A stretch of DNA of 49,558 bases from Spirogloea muscicola (Eukaryota; Streptophyta; Zygnematophyceae; Spirogloeales; Spirogloeaceae). The first letter of the stretch is position 1, and each line of letters opens with the position of its first letter. Below the pieces are notes generated by a model that worked only from the letters and a program-made list of their open reading frames with translations, was not told the origin of the DNA and made no database searches. The translations under genes were made by a program, and so were the position numbers. Shown here in pieces: positions 1 to 8,900 of the stretch. Location of the stretch: NCBI GenBank assembly GCA_009602725.1, contig WELB01000226.1, positions 7,714 through 57,271 on the forward strand. The letters run 5' to 3'.

Positions 1-926
1 TCAGGGCCTGCTACTGCAGCATCCAACTCCTCCGCATCTCGGGGTACCTTCTTCTTCTTCTTCTTCAGCAAAGACAGATCGCCAAGGCCCTCGTCTACGC
101 CCTCTTCTGCCTCAGCAGTGCCATCCTCTACACCATTTGCCTCTGCCTGGTCTCCCACTCCCTCATCTGCCCCATCACCAGCCTGCAATCGACTCGGAAT
201 TCCTCGTGAAAGGGCGCCAAGGTGGACGATAGTTGCATGGCAGTTGGGACTGTCCAAGACGGAAGGTGTTACCAGCCGCACCAGCATATCGCTTCGAAGC
301 TGGCAAGCCACTGCTAAAGCCTCCTGGCGGTGCTAGCGGAGCTCACCGGCTTCTTCTTCTTCTTCTTCTTCAAGCCCAGGCCCAGGAGGGCGTCACTCGG
401 AGGCTCCGACACTGTGCCACCATTGCGTGGTCGTCAGAAAGACAATTGTAAGGTAACCTCCTCGCTGACAGAGCACTCATGTGTGTGCTGTGCAACAAAG
501 CTGGCCCTGAAACCCATACGTAATGACCAAACCGCGATGGCAAGGAGCTCGGTACAGCCTCTGAAGTAACGACAGGTGAAGATGCAAGCGGGTCGATGCC
601 GAGCCTGCAGCGGCAGCGGCGTCGCGCGCGGGGACAGCTCTAGCTGTGCATACATGAGACGGCCTCGAGGCTCTCGGCCACTTTGGCGGCGTCGGGCTGC
701 TCCTCGTCCTCCGCTATGCGCACCTTCTTCTTCTTCTTCTTCTTGCTCGGGTCGAACGCGCCGATCTGCGGGCGCGCCGCGTCAGCGCCTTCGTCAGAAC
801 GTCGGGGGCCAGCCAGCTGTCAGCGGTGCGGGCAGGCGCACAAGGGGCGGCAGGACCTACCGAGGTCGAGGACTCCTCCTTGAGCTCCTCCTTGAGTGCC
901 TCCGCGGGCGCTAGATCGATCTCCAT
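1..926 (-). CDS. eIF2B2-like (eIF2 beta): Eukaryotic translation initiation factor 2 subunit beta (eIF2 beta), 5' part, four exons, runs off the left edge
   Basis: Subunit of the cytosolic eIF2 GTPase that brings initiator tRNA to the 40S ribosome. Exons on the minus strand are 926..861, 765..654, 411..347 and 182..1. Every junction has GT and AG, and the frame is kept (phases 0, 1, 0), giving 141 residues before the window ends. The start MEIDLAPAE is followed by an acidic stretch, then FDPS and seven lysines (about residues 30-36), a second block of seven (74-80) after DALLGLGL, and a third block of six (121-126) after DLSLL. Three poly-lysine blocks, each near an acidic or hydrophobic patch, are the signature of the eIF2 beta N-terminus, which binds eIF5 and eIF2B epsilon. 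The conserved C-terminal zinc-binding domain would lie outside the window. The (CTT)n tracts at 50-67, 353-371 and 725-745 are these lysine codons, not random microsatellites. The gene symbol is only a label; the family call is confident, exon limits fairly so. Confidence 0.85.
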
Positions 927-980
927 TTCTGCGGCTGCGGCGGCGGCGGCGGCGGCGGCGACGGCGGCGACGGCCCGCGG

Positions 981-2726
981 TGGCAGGTCACGACGGAGAG
1001 CGGCGGCGCCACTGAGGTGCGCGAGTTCGACGCCGTGGTGGTGTGCAACGGCCACTATGCTGAGCCCAGGCTGGCATCCTTCCCAGGTCCGCGCGCCTCT
1101 GCGGGGCCCCGGCCGCCCCGCCTGGCGGCGGCCGCCGCCGCAGCTGCCTCCCGGCCCTGCCCCGACAACGCCGCTCTGTCGTGGCCGCCGCTGCGCAGGC
1201 CTGGACTGCTGGCCGGGCCGCCAGATGCACAGCCACGAGTACCGCGTCCCGGAGCCCTTCGCCGGCCTGGTCAGCGCCCTCCGCCCTCCGCACGCACTCC
1301 CCGGCCGCCCACCGTGTGACACTCTTATGGGTCGTGAGCATGCGGTGATTGACTGTTTGCCGTCGTTCTGCTGCTGCGAGCAGTCGGTCGTAGTCATCGG
1401 CGCGGCGAGCAGCGGTGAGGACATTGCACGGGAGGTTGCGACTCTGGCCAGAGAGGTGCACATCTGCTCGCGGCACTGGCTGCCTGAGGATACGGCGGCC
1501 ACGCCTCACCTGCTGGAGAGCCCTCCCAACCTGTGGCGGCGCCCTATGGTTCGTCCTGCGCCTCTCTGCATATTTGCTTCACTCGGGCAGTGGTCCAATG
1601 CCCCTGATTCAGAGCTGTGCTATTTACTCCTGCTCTTCTTGCTGGAGTTTCCTTGCTGGTCGATGCTGAGCACTGGATCCATGGTGTCGGGCCTTGCATT
1701 CGAGCCTTCCTGATCATCTTCCGAGTGATGGACGACGGGCAGGTCACATGGGCCAGTGCCGATGGCACAGTCACCTTTGGGGATGGGCATTGTACACATG
1801 CTGATGTCATCCTCCACTGCACAGGGTAAGGCTGCTGCTTGAGCAACCCCACAGGGTTAGCACTGAAATCAGCTGAGAAGGTGCAATATTGCTGATGCTG
1901 TTGCATGGCTAAAGCATCCTCTTAAGCCCGCACTGGTGCTTGACTGTGCAGCTAGCGTGACGACCGGGATGTCGCAGGTACCTGTACTCGCTACCTTTCC
2001 TGGATGTGCATGGAGCTGTTGAAGTGGCAGACAACTGTGTGACGCCTGTCTACCAGCATGTCTTCCCTCCCTCGTTGGCTCCCACCTTGTCCTTTGTGGG
2101 GCTCCCTTGGAAGGTGGGAGTGGAAGTAGCTCTGGCTGCACTCTCCTTTGAATCCATGCACTGCCAACCTGCTTGTCTTGCCAAACTGATACTCAGCAGT
2201 ATATGCCCAGAGTGCCGGTTTCAGCAGGCAAGCTAAACTTGAATGCATTTCTGCCACATTGCTTGTGCTTTTAATGCAGGTGGTTCCCTTCCCTCTATGT
2301 GAGATGCAATCAAAGTGGATAGCAAAGGTCTTGACAGGGTCTGCAAAGCTTCCTGCTCGATGTGACATGCAAGCGGTGGTTGCCGCTGAGGAGGCACGAG
2401 TTGCTGAGGCTGGCGCCCCTCGGAAGTACTACCACTGCATGGACGATAACCAGGTGAATATGGGCCTAGTGGCTGGTCCACCGGCGTTTTCGTGTACTTG
2501 GACATCATAGCTGTCGACGTGGTCGATATGCTGCATACGCTTGATGTAGCTAGTATGTCATTTGGAAGTCGTTATGTGACTCAGAAGCTGTGTGTTGCAG
2601 TTTCAATATGTTGATTGGCTCGCTGCTGCTTGTGGCTTGCCCCCACTGCCAGCTTGGAGGGAACAGATGTACACCGCCAACAGAGAACTCAAGAAGAGCC
2701 GTCCGGTTGGCTATCGTGATGCTTGA
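981..2726 (+). CDS. Flavin-containing monooxygenase (FMO), C-terminal seven exons; N-terminus missing
   Basis: Flavin- and NADPH-dependent oxygenase of soft nucleophiles (N or S centres). Exons: about 981..1086, 1199..1269, 1384..1548, 1743..1825, 1978..2113, 2280..2453, 2601..2726, each bordered by GT and AG and joining in one frame of 286 codons plus TGA. Visible family features are EFDAVVVCNGHYAEP, the FMO signature region PGRQMHSHEYR (G-x3-H-x3-Y), the NADP-binding VVVIGAASSGEDIA, LWRRPM then DGTVTF, ADVILHCTGY, LSFVGLPWK, PFPLCEMQSKW, and the C-terminal DWLAA then WREQMY. FMOs usually have 430-530 residues; the first 150-200, with the FAD-binding GxGxxG, are absent. In the FMO frame a stop lies at 912-914, and no matching exon can be seen upstream, where eIF2 beta sits on the other strand. 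It is either a 5'-truncated gene or the product of a rearrangement or assembly join. Family identity is very sure; functional status is doubtful. Confidence 0.85.
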
Positions 2727-3896
2727 ACTGATGCGCAATCATGTCAATCTGCTATTGTTTTCGGGAAGCCAATAATGCCACTAAGCGGGAGTGGGTACAA
2801 GGGTGGTATGGCCTTTTGGTTGAGTATTGTAGCGCGTGACAAGACGCGCAAAGATGTGGGTCTGCTATTGTCTTGGGGAGGCCAAGTTGTGCCACCGATC
2901 AAGAGTGGGTAAAAGCTTGATATGGCCTTCTTCTTCACACAATGATAAAGTGTTTGCCATATGAGCCTTATGCTGTGCTTGTAAAAGGCAGGTGTGGTGT
3001 GTATTTGGCCCTACCTGTCAAGGGCCGTTGAATGTCTGTATCTATCATTGTAAAAGACGCACTAATTTATCAAGCCTGGTACTTGAATGTATTAATTGCA
3101 CGCCGCAAGATGTGTCAATCCATCTGTCCTTTGCCTTTTCCATGGTAGACTGTAGGCCATCAAGAGAGTTGACAACAAGATCGGGCAAAGCGGTGAGCAT
3201 GTGACCTATGGCAATGTGGATAAGGTGGCCTGAGGATATGCAACTGCCTTAAAGTTTTCTGCCCCACTTCGTATCCACCGGAGCACGCTGTATGAGGTTA
3301 CCTGTGGTAAGCAGGGTGCCAGGCCACTATTTTGCCTGATGTGTAATCTGAGTACTGTATATTTTCCTAATGTATGCACAGAAGCACAAAGTATGTAGTT
3401 TTCTAACCTGTCCTTCATAATTCGACGAGCAGTACTCGGAAGTGTTGACATAGTGTCCAATGTTGCTTGTAAGGAGATCCTGCTGGTTAGTCCTTGACAC
3501 TGGCAGGCCCGAATCGTGGCTGGTGGTGCGGCCATAAGCTTTGCCACAGCCTACAAGTCATACTTTCGTGAAGATGCTCATCTTGGGTCATGCTGTAATA
3601 GTAATATGTCTGACACCATCCCGACAGCATCGCGCTTTTATGTTCAACTATTCAAGTCTGTCCTTCGACCAAATGCCTTCTTATAAGGCCGTTGCGAAGC
3701 ATATCAACAGGGCCTGTAGTAAGATCTGGTCTTATTCGAATAGCCTAGAGTGTGTTGCTGATGGCTCCGCAACTCTAGGGTCTTGACAAAGTACTTAGCA
3801 AGGTCGATGATGGGGATCTCGGCATGTGCCAAAAATTCGCCAAGAGTGTGATGGTTGCTTGAAGACTTCAGTAGTGACCCGACCCCTGGACACAGG
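2727..3896. other. Intergenic stretch: FMO 3' UTR and unassigned sequence
   Basis: The sequence is clearly less GC-rich than the exons on its left. The first 300 bases are probably FMO 3' UTR. A loose direct repeat is visible within it: two segments near 2755-2810 and 2865-2925 share CTATTGT, GGGAAGCCAA- or GGAGGCCAA-like words and AGxGGGTA. I recognise no coding region; the short open frames have no family features. Confidence 0.5.
2980..3053 (+). promoter_or_regulatory. Candidate TGTAA polyadenylation signals downstream of FMO
   Basis: TGTAA occurs at 2980-2984 and again at 3049-3053, about 255 and 325 bases after the FMO stop codon. TGTAA (UGUAA) is the usual poly(A) signal of green algae, so the pair fits the end of the FMO transcript. 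Five-base matches are common by chance; only the position supports the call. Confidence 0.4.
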
Positions 3897-3926
3897 CAGG
3901 ACTTGACCGCCGGCGGTCAAGTCCTG
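3897..3926. repeat. Perfect 30-base palindrome
   Basis: The 15 bases CAGGACTTGACCGCC are followed directly by their exact reverse complement, with no spacer. It sits at the left edge of an LTR-like fragment, next to the ATTGAATT box that marks the LTR 3' region elsewhere in the window. It therefore probably belongs to that LTR or marks its insertion point. Confidence 0.8.
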
Positions 3927-4289
3927 ATTGAATTGGATGCAGGGATTTAGGAATAAACCCCCACACCGTGAAGCCAGTCGCGCCTCAGCGTACAGCGGAA
4001 GTCTAGCCCTGTGGCGCCGCCGTCAGGCGGCGTCTCCACGTCTCGGGCACCAACCCGCAGCTAGCCCACCAAGGGCCGGCCACGGACGCCTTGCAGCGAG
4101 CCGGCAGCGTCCTGCCGGCGACGGGCTGCAGCAGCAGCACAGCAGCAGGGCTGCGCCGTTCTGGGGCCTTCACTGATTCGAACTGCTGGCCGTGTCTCTG
4201 CCCCCAGACTCCTAGTGCTCCTGGTGCCGCCCCCCCTCCTGGGGCGCATAGCGTGGTGGCTCCATGGCCCACCCTGAGGGGCGGGCGCA
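3917..4289 (-). mobile_element. Decayed LTR fragment
   Basis: Reading on the minus strand, it shares the order of blocks seen in the LTRs further right: the CTG/CAG-rich core, the GGCGCCGCC palindromic box, a pyrimidine-rich step, AAACCCC-like words and the CAAT box before the 3' end. It is joined on the right to a LINE-like 3' tail. Both ends are unclear and no target duplication was found. Confidence 0.5.
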
Positions 4290-4395
4290 TGAAAAAGTGC
4301 GCGCCCTGGAGAAAAGGCTGGGAAAGGCCAGCCCAAAAGAAGGACGAACGAATTGCGAAGGGGCCAGGGGAAGGACTAAAGCTAGCACATGTGGA
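4290..4395 (+). repeat. LINE-like 3' tail copy with GGCTGG/CCAGCC hairpin
   Basis: It contains GGCTGGGAAAGGCCAGCCC at about 4316-4334, then AAAGAAGGACGAACGAAT and GGGGCCAGGGGAAGG. The same order (hairpin, A/G-rich link, GGGCCAGGGGAAGCGC) recurs near 6200, 6300, 6730, 39360 and 41720. At 6.7 kb it follows a LINE-type C-terminal reading frame, which is why I read it as a non-LTR 3' UTR tail. Confidence 0.55.
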
Positions 4396-5683
4396 AGCAA
4401 GCAGCTGGAGGCCCGCCCCGAGGGGCAGGCCTATCGAGAAGAAGGCACCGCTGTTGGGGCCGACGTGTTGAGGCGCCAAGGTGGACACCGCGCCACTGAG
4501 GCCCCCGTGCGTGACCACCTGGCCAGGCCAGGTCGGTCACGTGCCAATCGGGTAAGCGTAATCACCTGGTTTAACGCTCACAGTAAGTGGAAACGTTACA
4601 ACTTCTGCGACTTCCTTTCCTAACGTCTTGATGTCGTCAATTCTGAATTGCCTTATCTCACAATCCACGGGTCGGAATGGCTATAACCATTCAGTAAAAC
4701 AATCTTACAGCGCCGGAATCGACATAAGAGAGACGAGGGCTGATTGATACTGGGAAAGGCAATCCACCTCACCAGCTGGGACAATGGCTAATCAGATTTC
4801 TTCATCCAGATGGAGAAGGTCACCATCCAGTCTATTGGCGCAAATGGTGTGGAGCTGGAGACGGCCTTTTGGAAATGTGGTAGTAAGATAAGTCGCTCCT
4901 AGAATAAAACCGATTCCTGAAGATTCCATTGCGAATCTGTCCTACAGTAGCCTTTGGCTTCAATTTCACCTAGTCAATGTCTTGGCTAGCCTTCCACATC
5001 TATCGCCTAATTTGGAAGTGTCATATTCTCCGTGCTTACCTCAAACTCGTCAGTATTTGTTGGCCTTTCTGTAGCCACAGTCTTGTGATATTTACGTGTA
5101 GCCTTGTACTATGTTATGCCGACAAGGTGTGGCGCAAGGGCGGGAGATGCTCAAGCACGTCTTCACCCCCGAGCATGCGTTTACCAACCCAGGTCTACGC
5201 AACTGCCAAGCGCTGGTGTACGGAAGTAGAATGCGCAAATAGGGCGCGACGACAAGTACTTTCAAGCAAGTACTTGTTCTGAAATTTGCTATTGCCTCTA
5301 ACCTTAATGAAGACAGAGAAGCTCTATTGTTTGCTTAGGAAGAACGAAGGAACTAGTACAGAACGGCCATGGAGTAAGGCCAGCCTAAGTAGGAAGATCT
5401 ATGTCGAAGAAGTGAGAAAGCATATGCTTCGTAGCTGCATATGCGTTCAGCTGCTGCGCTACGCGAAAAGAGATGGTCCAGGAAGAACCGGAGCACAAAA
5501 AGCGCGGAACGAAACATAAGTGGCAACTTGACTAAAATCTGGCAGAAACAAGTTGCTCTACAGATAGAAGAAAGACGCTTCCAGGAGAAAAATTTCGTGT
5601 ACTTGAAACAAACGAAGGCCAATATGGCCAAGTACAAAGGCAAGCACATCTATGTCATAGCAGCTAGCATCTAGCAGCTTCTG
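4396..5683. other. Unassigned stretch with one exon-like segment
   Basis: Composition is near 50% GC, unlike the LTR region. One segment, 4810..4879, starts with ATG right after CAG, reads 23 codons (MEKVTIQSIGANGVELE and onwards) and is followed by GTAGTAAG, so it has the look of an isolated exon. A second open run near 5125-5240 (GREMLKHVFTPEHAF and following) also looks protein-like. I do not recognise either and cannot link them into a gene. From 5440 to 5674 there is a lysine-rich open frame of unknown nature. Confidence 0.3.
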
Positions 5684-6165
5684 GAGCTGCTAGAGGAGTG
5701 GGGCAGCAGCAGTGGCAGGAAGCATGAGGGGGGGGGGAAAGAGAGCCGGAAGTGCCAACTGCGGCCTTGTCGACTTGTCCTGCTAGAGCTGCTAGAGGAG
5801 TGGGGCAGCAGTAGTAGCAGGAGGGATGGCAAGGGGGGAAAGGAGGGCCGAAAGTGCCGATGAGGGCCTTGTCGACCTGGCCTGGCAGCAGTGGCAGGAG
5901 GAGGGATGGCGGGGGGAGGAAGGAGGGCCGGCTGCTAGAGGAGTGAGGCAGCAGCAGTGGCAGGAGGAATGGAGGGATGGGGGGGGGAAGAGGGCTGGAA
6001 GTGACGATTGGGGCCTTGTCGTCCTTTCCTGCTGGAGCTGCTAGAGGAGGAGTTGGGCAGCAGCAGTAGCAGGAGGGGTGGCGGGGGGGTGAAGGATGGC
6101 CGGAAGTGCCGATGAGGGCCTTGTCGACCTGGCCTGGCAGCAGTGGCAGGAGGAGGGATTCCAGG
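5684..6165. repeat. Minisatellite, unit about 100-150 bases, roughly four to five imperfect copies
   Basis: Copies begin at GAGCTGCTAGAGGAG or GCTGCTAGAGGAG (5684, 5786, 5931, 6034). Each runs through GGGCAGCAGCAGTGGCAGGA, a G-run of 6-11 bases, GGGCCGGAAGTGCC and GGCCTTGTCGACCTG. Spacing is about 102, 145 and 103 bases, so some copies are shortened or fused. The last unit is partial. G-runs in each copy point to slippage or quadruplex-prone DNA. Confidence 0.85.
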
Positions 6166-6180
6166 AGAGGGCGGTGACTG

Positions 6181-6790
6181 TGAGAGGCCAGTACAGAAAA
6201 ACGAATGAAGAAAGCTCGAAGGGGCCAGAGAAAGCGCTAAGCACACAGGGAATCAAGCAGCTACGAAATCTTCAGTTATCCCTGTTGGACATTGTCCATT
6301 CTTTTTGGGCTGGCTTTGCCAGCCCCTCTTTCTTTATGGGCGAGCCTTCTTCTTTGTCGAGCAGCCGCAGGTTGGAGAATCTAGTCTCCGGGTAGTGGGT
6401 CCCCCGGCCAGGGCCAGAGGCTGCAGCCACTGCGCGACCGGCACGCAGCGCGTCCAGCGCGTGTGCCATCGACGTCTGCAGCGAAACTGATAGGCGCATG
6501 CGATACACCTGCGCGAGAGAGCATGCTGCGTTGCTATCGTGCCGGCAGAGCCCTCGCTGCTGCCTCTGGCTCTGGCCAGGGGACCCACTTCCAGGAGCCT
6601 AGCATCTCTGATCTGCGGCTGCTTAGCAGAGGTTACTGAGTGATTCGTAGCTGCTTTATTTCTTAGTGTGCTTGTTTTTCTTAGCGCTTCCCCTGGCCCT
6701 CTTCTCGTACTTTGTTCATTCTTTTTGGGGCTGGCTTTTCCAGCCCCTATCCTCAATGGGCGAGCCCTTTCTTCTATCCGCCTGCTCACG
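6181..6790. repeat. Cluster of LINE-like 3' tails in opposite orientations
   Basis: One copy on the plus strand lies at 6181-6260 (GGGGCCAGAGAAAGCGCTAAGCACAC). It is followed by two minus-strand copies, marked by ATTCTTTTTGGGCTGGCTTTGCC near 6297-6320 and its near repeat at 6717-6745, each with ATGGGCGAGCC after the hairpin. Between the minus copies the words TGCGGCTGCT and GTGGGTCC or GGGGACCCAC recur at 6360-6410 and 6570-6640. The cluster lies downstream of the minus-strand LINE-like reading frame that ends near 6790. Confidence 0.6.
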
Positions 6791-7029
6791 TGGTACCAGC
6801 GCGATACAGCGCAGCGCAAGACCTGGTGGAGAAGCTCGAGCAACCGAGCGCCAAACGCTCCGTGAACGTCGATGGCGAGCGGGAAGATCTCGTCCTCCCG
6901 CGGGTGGTCGAAATACTTCACTTCTTGGCCCGGGCGGCGCAGGCGACCGCATGCCCAGCCTCGGAGGCAGATAACGTGGAGTGGGTACGGTCGAAGGAGT
7001 CCGTTGTCACTCTGACAAACACCATTCAA
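6790..7029 (-). pseudogene. C-terminal relic of a LINE-like (non-LTR) polyprotein
   Basis: The minus-strand frame reads KYFDHPREDEIFPLAIDVHG, then AFGARLLELL. The pattern (K..D, short link, PLAIDVHGAFG-R-L) recurs in plus-strand frames near 40790-40860 and 48560-48640. Such an F.PLA.D..G.FG block is a common C-terminal tail of algal and plant LINE polyproteins. No reverse transcriptase domain remains here. The 3' tail repeat follows directly, as expected of a 5'-truncated LINE copy. Confidence 0.5.
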
Positions 7030-7062
7030 TGAAGCCTTGTCAACAACTTGTCAAGGCGATAT

Positions 7063-7360
7063 GACAAGCGGCAAATTGAGAGAAGCTTATGCAAACGACT
7101 TAAGGTGCACAGCGGAATCACTTGGAAAGGATGCCGATCTAAACCCATACCTTTATAATTATAAGGCAACGGGGTTGCACAATGACTGGCGCTACACACA
7201 GGAATTATATTGTAGGAGGGCTTGGGAAGCAGGGCGAAAAGCACGGCTGCAGGGGTACTTAGCAACCACAACTGAGCACATGCGAGCCGAACAGGCCCTT
7301 GTTGACCTGGAGCACCGCCTTGATCTTGTTGGCTTGCTCAGTCCGCACCCAGCCTGCTAA
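7063..7360 (+). CDS. Hypothetical open reading frame, about 98 residues
   Basis: First ATG at 7063. The frame reads MTSGKLREAYANDL and later NDWRYTQELYCRRAWEAGRK, with regular charge spacing and few rare residues, ending at a TAA near 7360. It looks helical and protein-like, but I recognise no family. It could be a lone exon, a fragment of a mobile-element protein or chance. No introns or partners can be assigned. Confidence 0.25.
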
Positions 7361-8340
7361 CATAAGCCGAGGCCTGCGAAGCTGCAGGCTCAGGAAGGGC
7401 TGAATCAATAACAGCACGATATCAAGAGTTGGTCTGATAGCAAGTCCCAAGCTGGCCCGCAACGACGGTTGCATACGTCGACCTGCTGAGCCAGACGCTA
7501 TAGGGGAATACGCACTTCTCACCGTGCCTTGTGTACATGTATACCAAAATGGATAAAGCAGTGCTTTGACACATTTATGACGATTCACATCAAAAATGAT
7601 CCATCAACCGGAGCTATGAAGCCGTCAGCCTCGAAGCGTGCTGTACGTTGTATGCCGGCACACCAGTTTGATTGTTTCGTGTTTGGGCGACCTGCATGTG
7701 CCAGGTGAGCCTCGGTGTATTCGCACATGAACCCAGATGGCTCTCAGCGAGTTCACATATGGCCCCATGAATCCACAGTGTCCAGGTAGCGCTCAGCGCG
7801 TCCAGACCCGCTCCTCGGGTCTTCACGTGACCTTGACAGGACCTGGTAGCGACAAAAGCGTGTCTGTAATCATTTTGCAACAAAGTCTTGTCGTGTCACC
7901 CTCATGCAGGCTGTAACGAATGCTGTGGATCGCCAAGCCCGGCTGCCGGCGGAGCAAGGGAATGCGGGGAAGGCATTGGGACGGGGCTGCAACGGTAAAT
8001 TGAACAACGCTTATTGCAGGGGCATCCAGGAGTCCAAGGGTGGGTGAAAACTTCAACCCCTTTTCCATCTCGGAGTCCCTCTACATAGCCCGACGGACTG
8101 CGAGCCCGACCATACGGGCCCGGGTGGGATAAGTTGGACCCAGTCTCTCGTTGACGACCTGTCCACGACACACTCGACGACTATCAACAGACTACCACCG
8201 ACAATCTAACCATCCATCGGCCACCACCAACATCCGACGGTCCCTCCTCAATGGCCGTTTTTAGCAACTGACGGTCTTCTACCCTCGGGCTACCATTAAC
8301 GTCAACAAAAAAGACCGCTAACGACGCCGTCAAGGTAATC
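7361..8340. other. Unassigned stretch
   Basis: Mixed-composition sequence with no recognisable coding region. From about 8165 to 8330 it turns into CACC/GACGG-rich, purine-poor sequence on the plus strand (ACCACCGACAATC, CCATCGGCCACCACC), directly before a gag-like frame. This could be the untranslated leader of the retroelement fragment at 8.4 kb. Confidence 0.35.
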
Positions 8341-8429
8341 TACAACGCTGCCGCCTCCCGTCGCCATTTCAGCGCCAGCACCGTGCTGTCTCGGGCGTCA
8401 CGACTGCTGCAGAGCCAGACGATGAGGCA

Positions 8430-8633
8430 TTGGCTGCTGCGGGGCAAGCCCATGAGGGCCACGCTGAGCCCGGAGCTGCGGGCCAAGAGGGCTTATCGGC
8501 TGGGGATGTGCAACGCATGGAACTCCTCAAGGGGCAGCTGGAGGCAGCTAAGCCTAGCGAGGGCGACCCGTTCCTTCGTGCCAACCTCAAGGGGATGCAT
8601 GAGACAGCGCGCTCAACTCGTCCAGATCTTTAA
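8430..8633 (+). pseudogene. N-terminal gag fragment of a Ty3/gypsy element
   Basis: The frame AAAGQAHEGHAEPGAAGQEG, then LSAGDVQRMELLKGQLEAA, matches the pattern at the start of the other gag proteins in this window: EGLSTAGLQRTLL at 17.04 kb and EGLTSEEARRLERLKEQL near 27.05 kb. It ends at a stop at 8631-8633 after about 67 residues and is followed by unrelated sequence. The opposite-strand frame is a shadow. Confidence 0.6.
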
Positions 8634-8830
8634 TGACCCCGACCCCTAAGAGCACAATCAGGGCTGTCGTGCCTGCCCGCATAGCGCCCTATCCGCGTCG
8701 AAGTGCCACACCTGAAGCTCCGCCTACAGGCCAGGACTCTGCTTTGCTAGCAGCAGCCTGCTCTGCATGGCCTCACTACCAAGTAAGAAGACATGCAAAG
8801 GATGTGGCAGAAGAGTCACCACACCCTCAA

Positions 8831-8900
8831 GTCACAAAGGCGGATCTCACGCTCTCTCGTCGCCTCTCTCTCTCTCTCCCGCATGCGCTTCCTGCGCCGA
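8831..8900 (-). repeat. 70-base direct repeat, copy 1 of 2 (at the 3' end of element A)
   Basis: Matches 11351..11420 at 67 of 70 positions, in the same orientation and exactly 2520 bases apart. Copy 2 codes for the basic stretch MREKEREARREREIRL in the gag of element A. Copy 1 is joined to the tail of its protease region. Copy 1 looks like a gag segment transferred to the end of the element by a template switch. Confidence 0.85.

Noticed and set aside
936-975. (CGG)n tract as a possible fragile-site repeat
   Set aside because: It is short, interrupted and in the 5' leader of eIF2 beta or the low-complexity start of the FMO text; nothing sets it apart.
714-1713. Long frames over the FMO exons on both strands (262 and 295 codons)
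   Set aside because: They are GC-rich shadow frames. The FMO and eIF2 beta readings with introns explain the region, carry recognisable motifs and keep frame across all junctions; the long frames have no motifs.
4003-4518. 171-codon minus-strand frame
   Set aside because: It covers an LTR fragment and a LINE tail; no domain and ordinary GC-driven openness.
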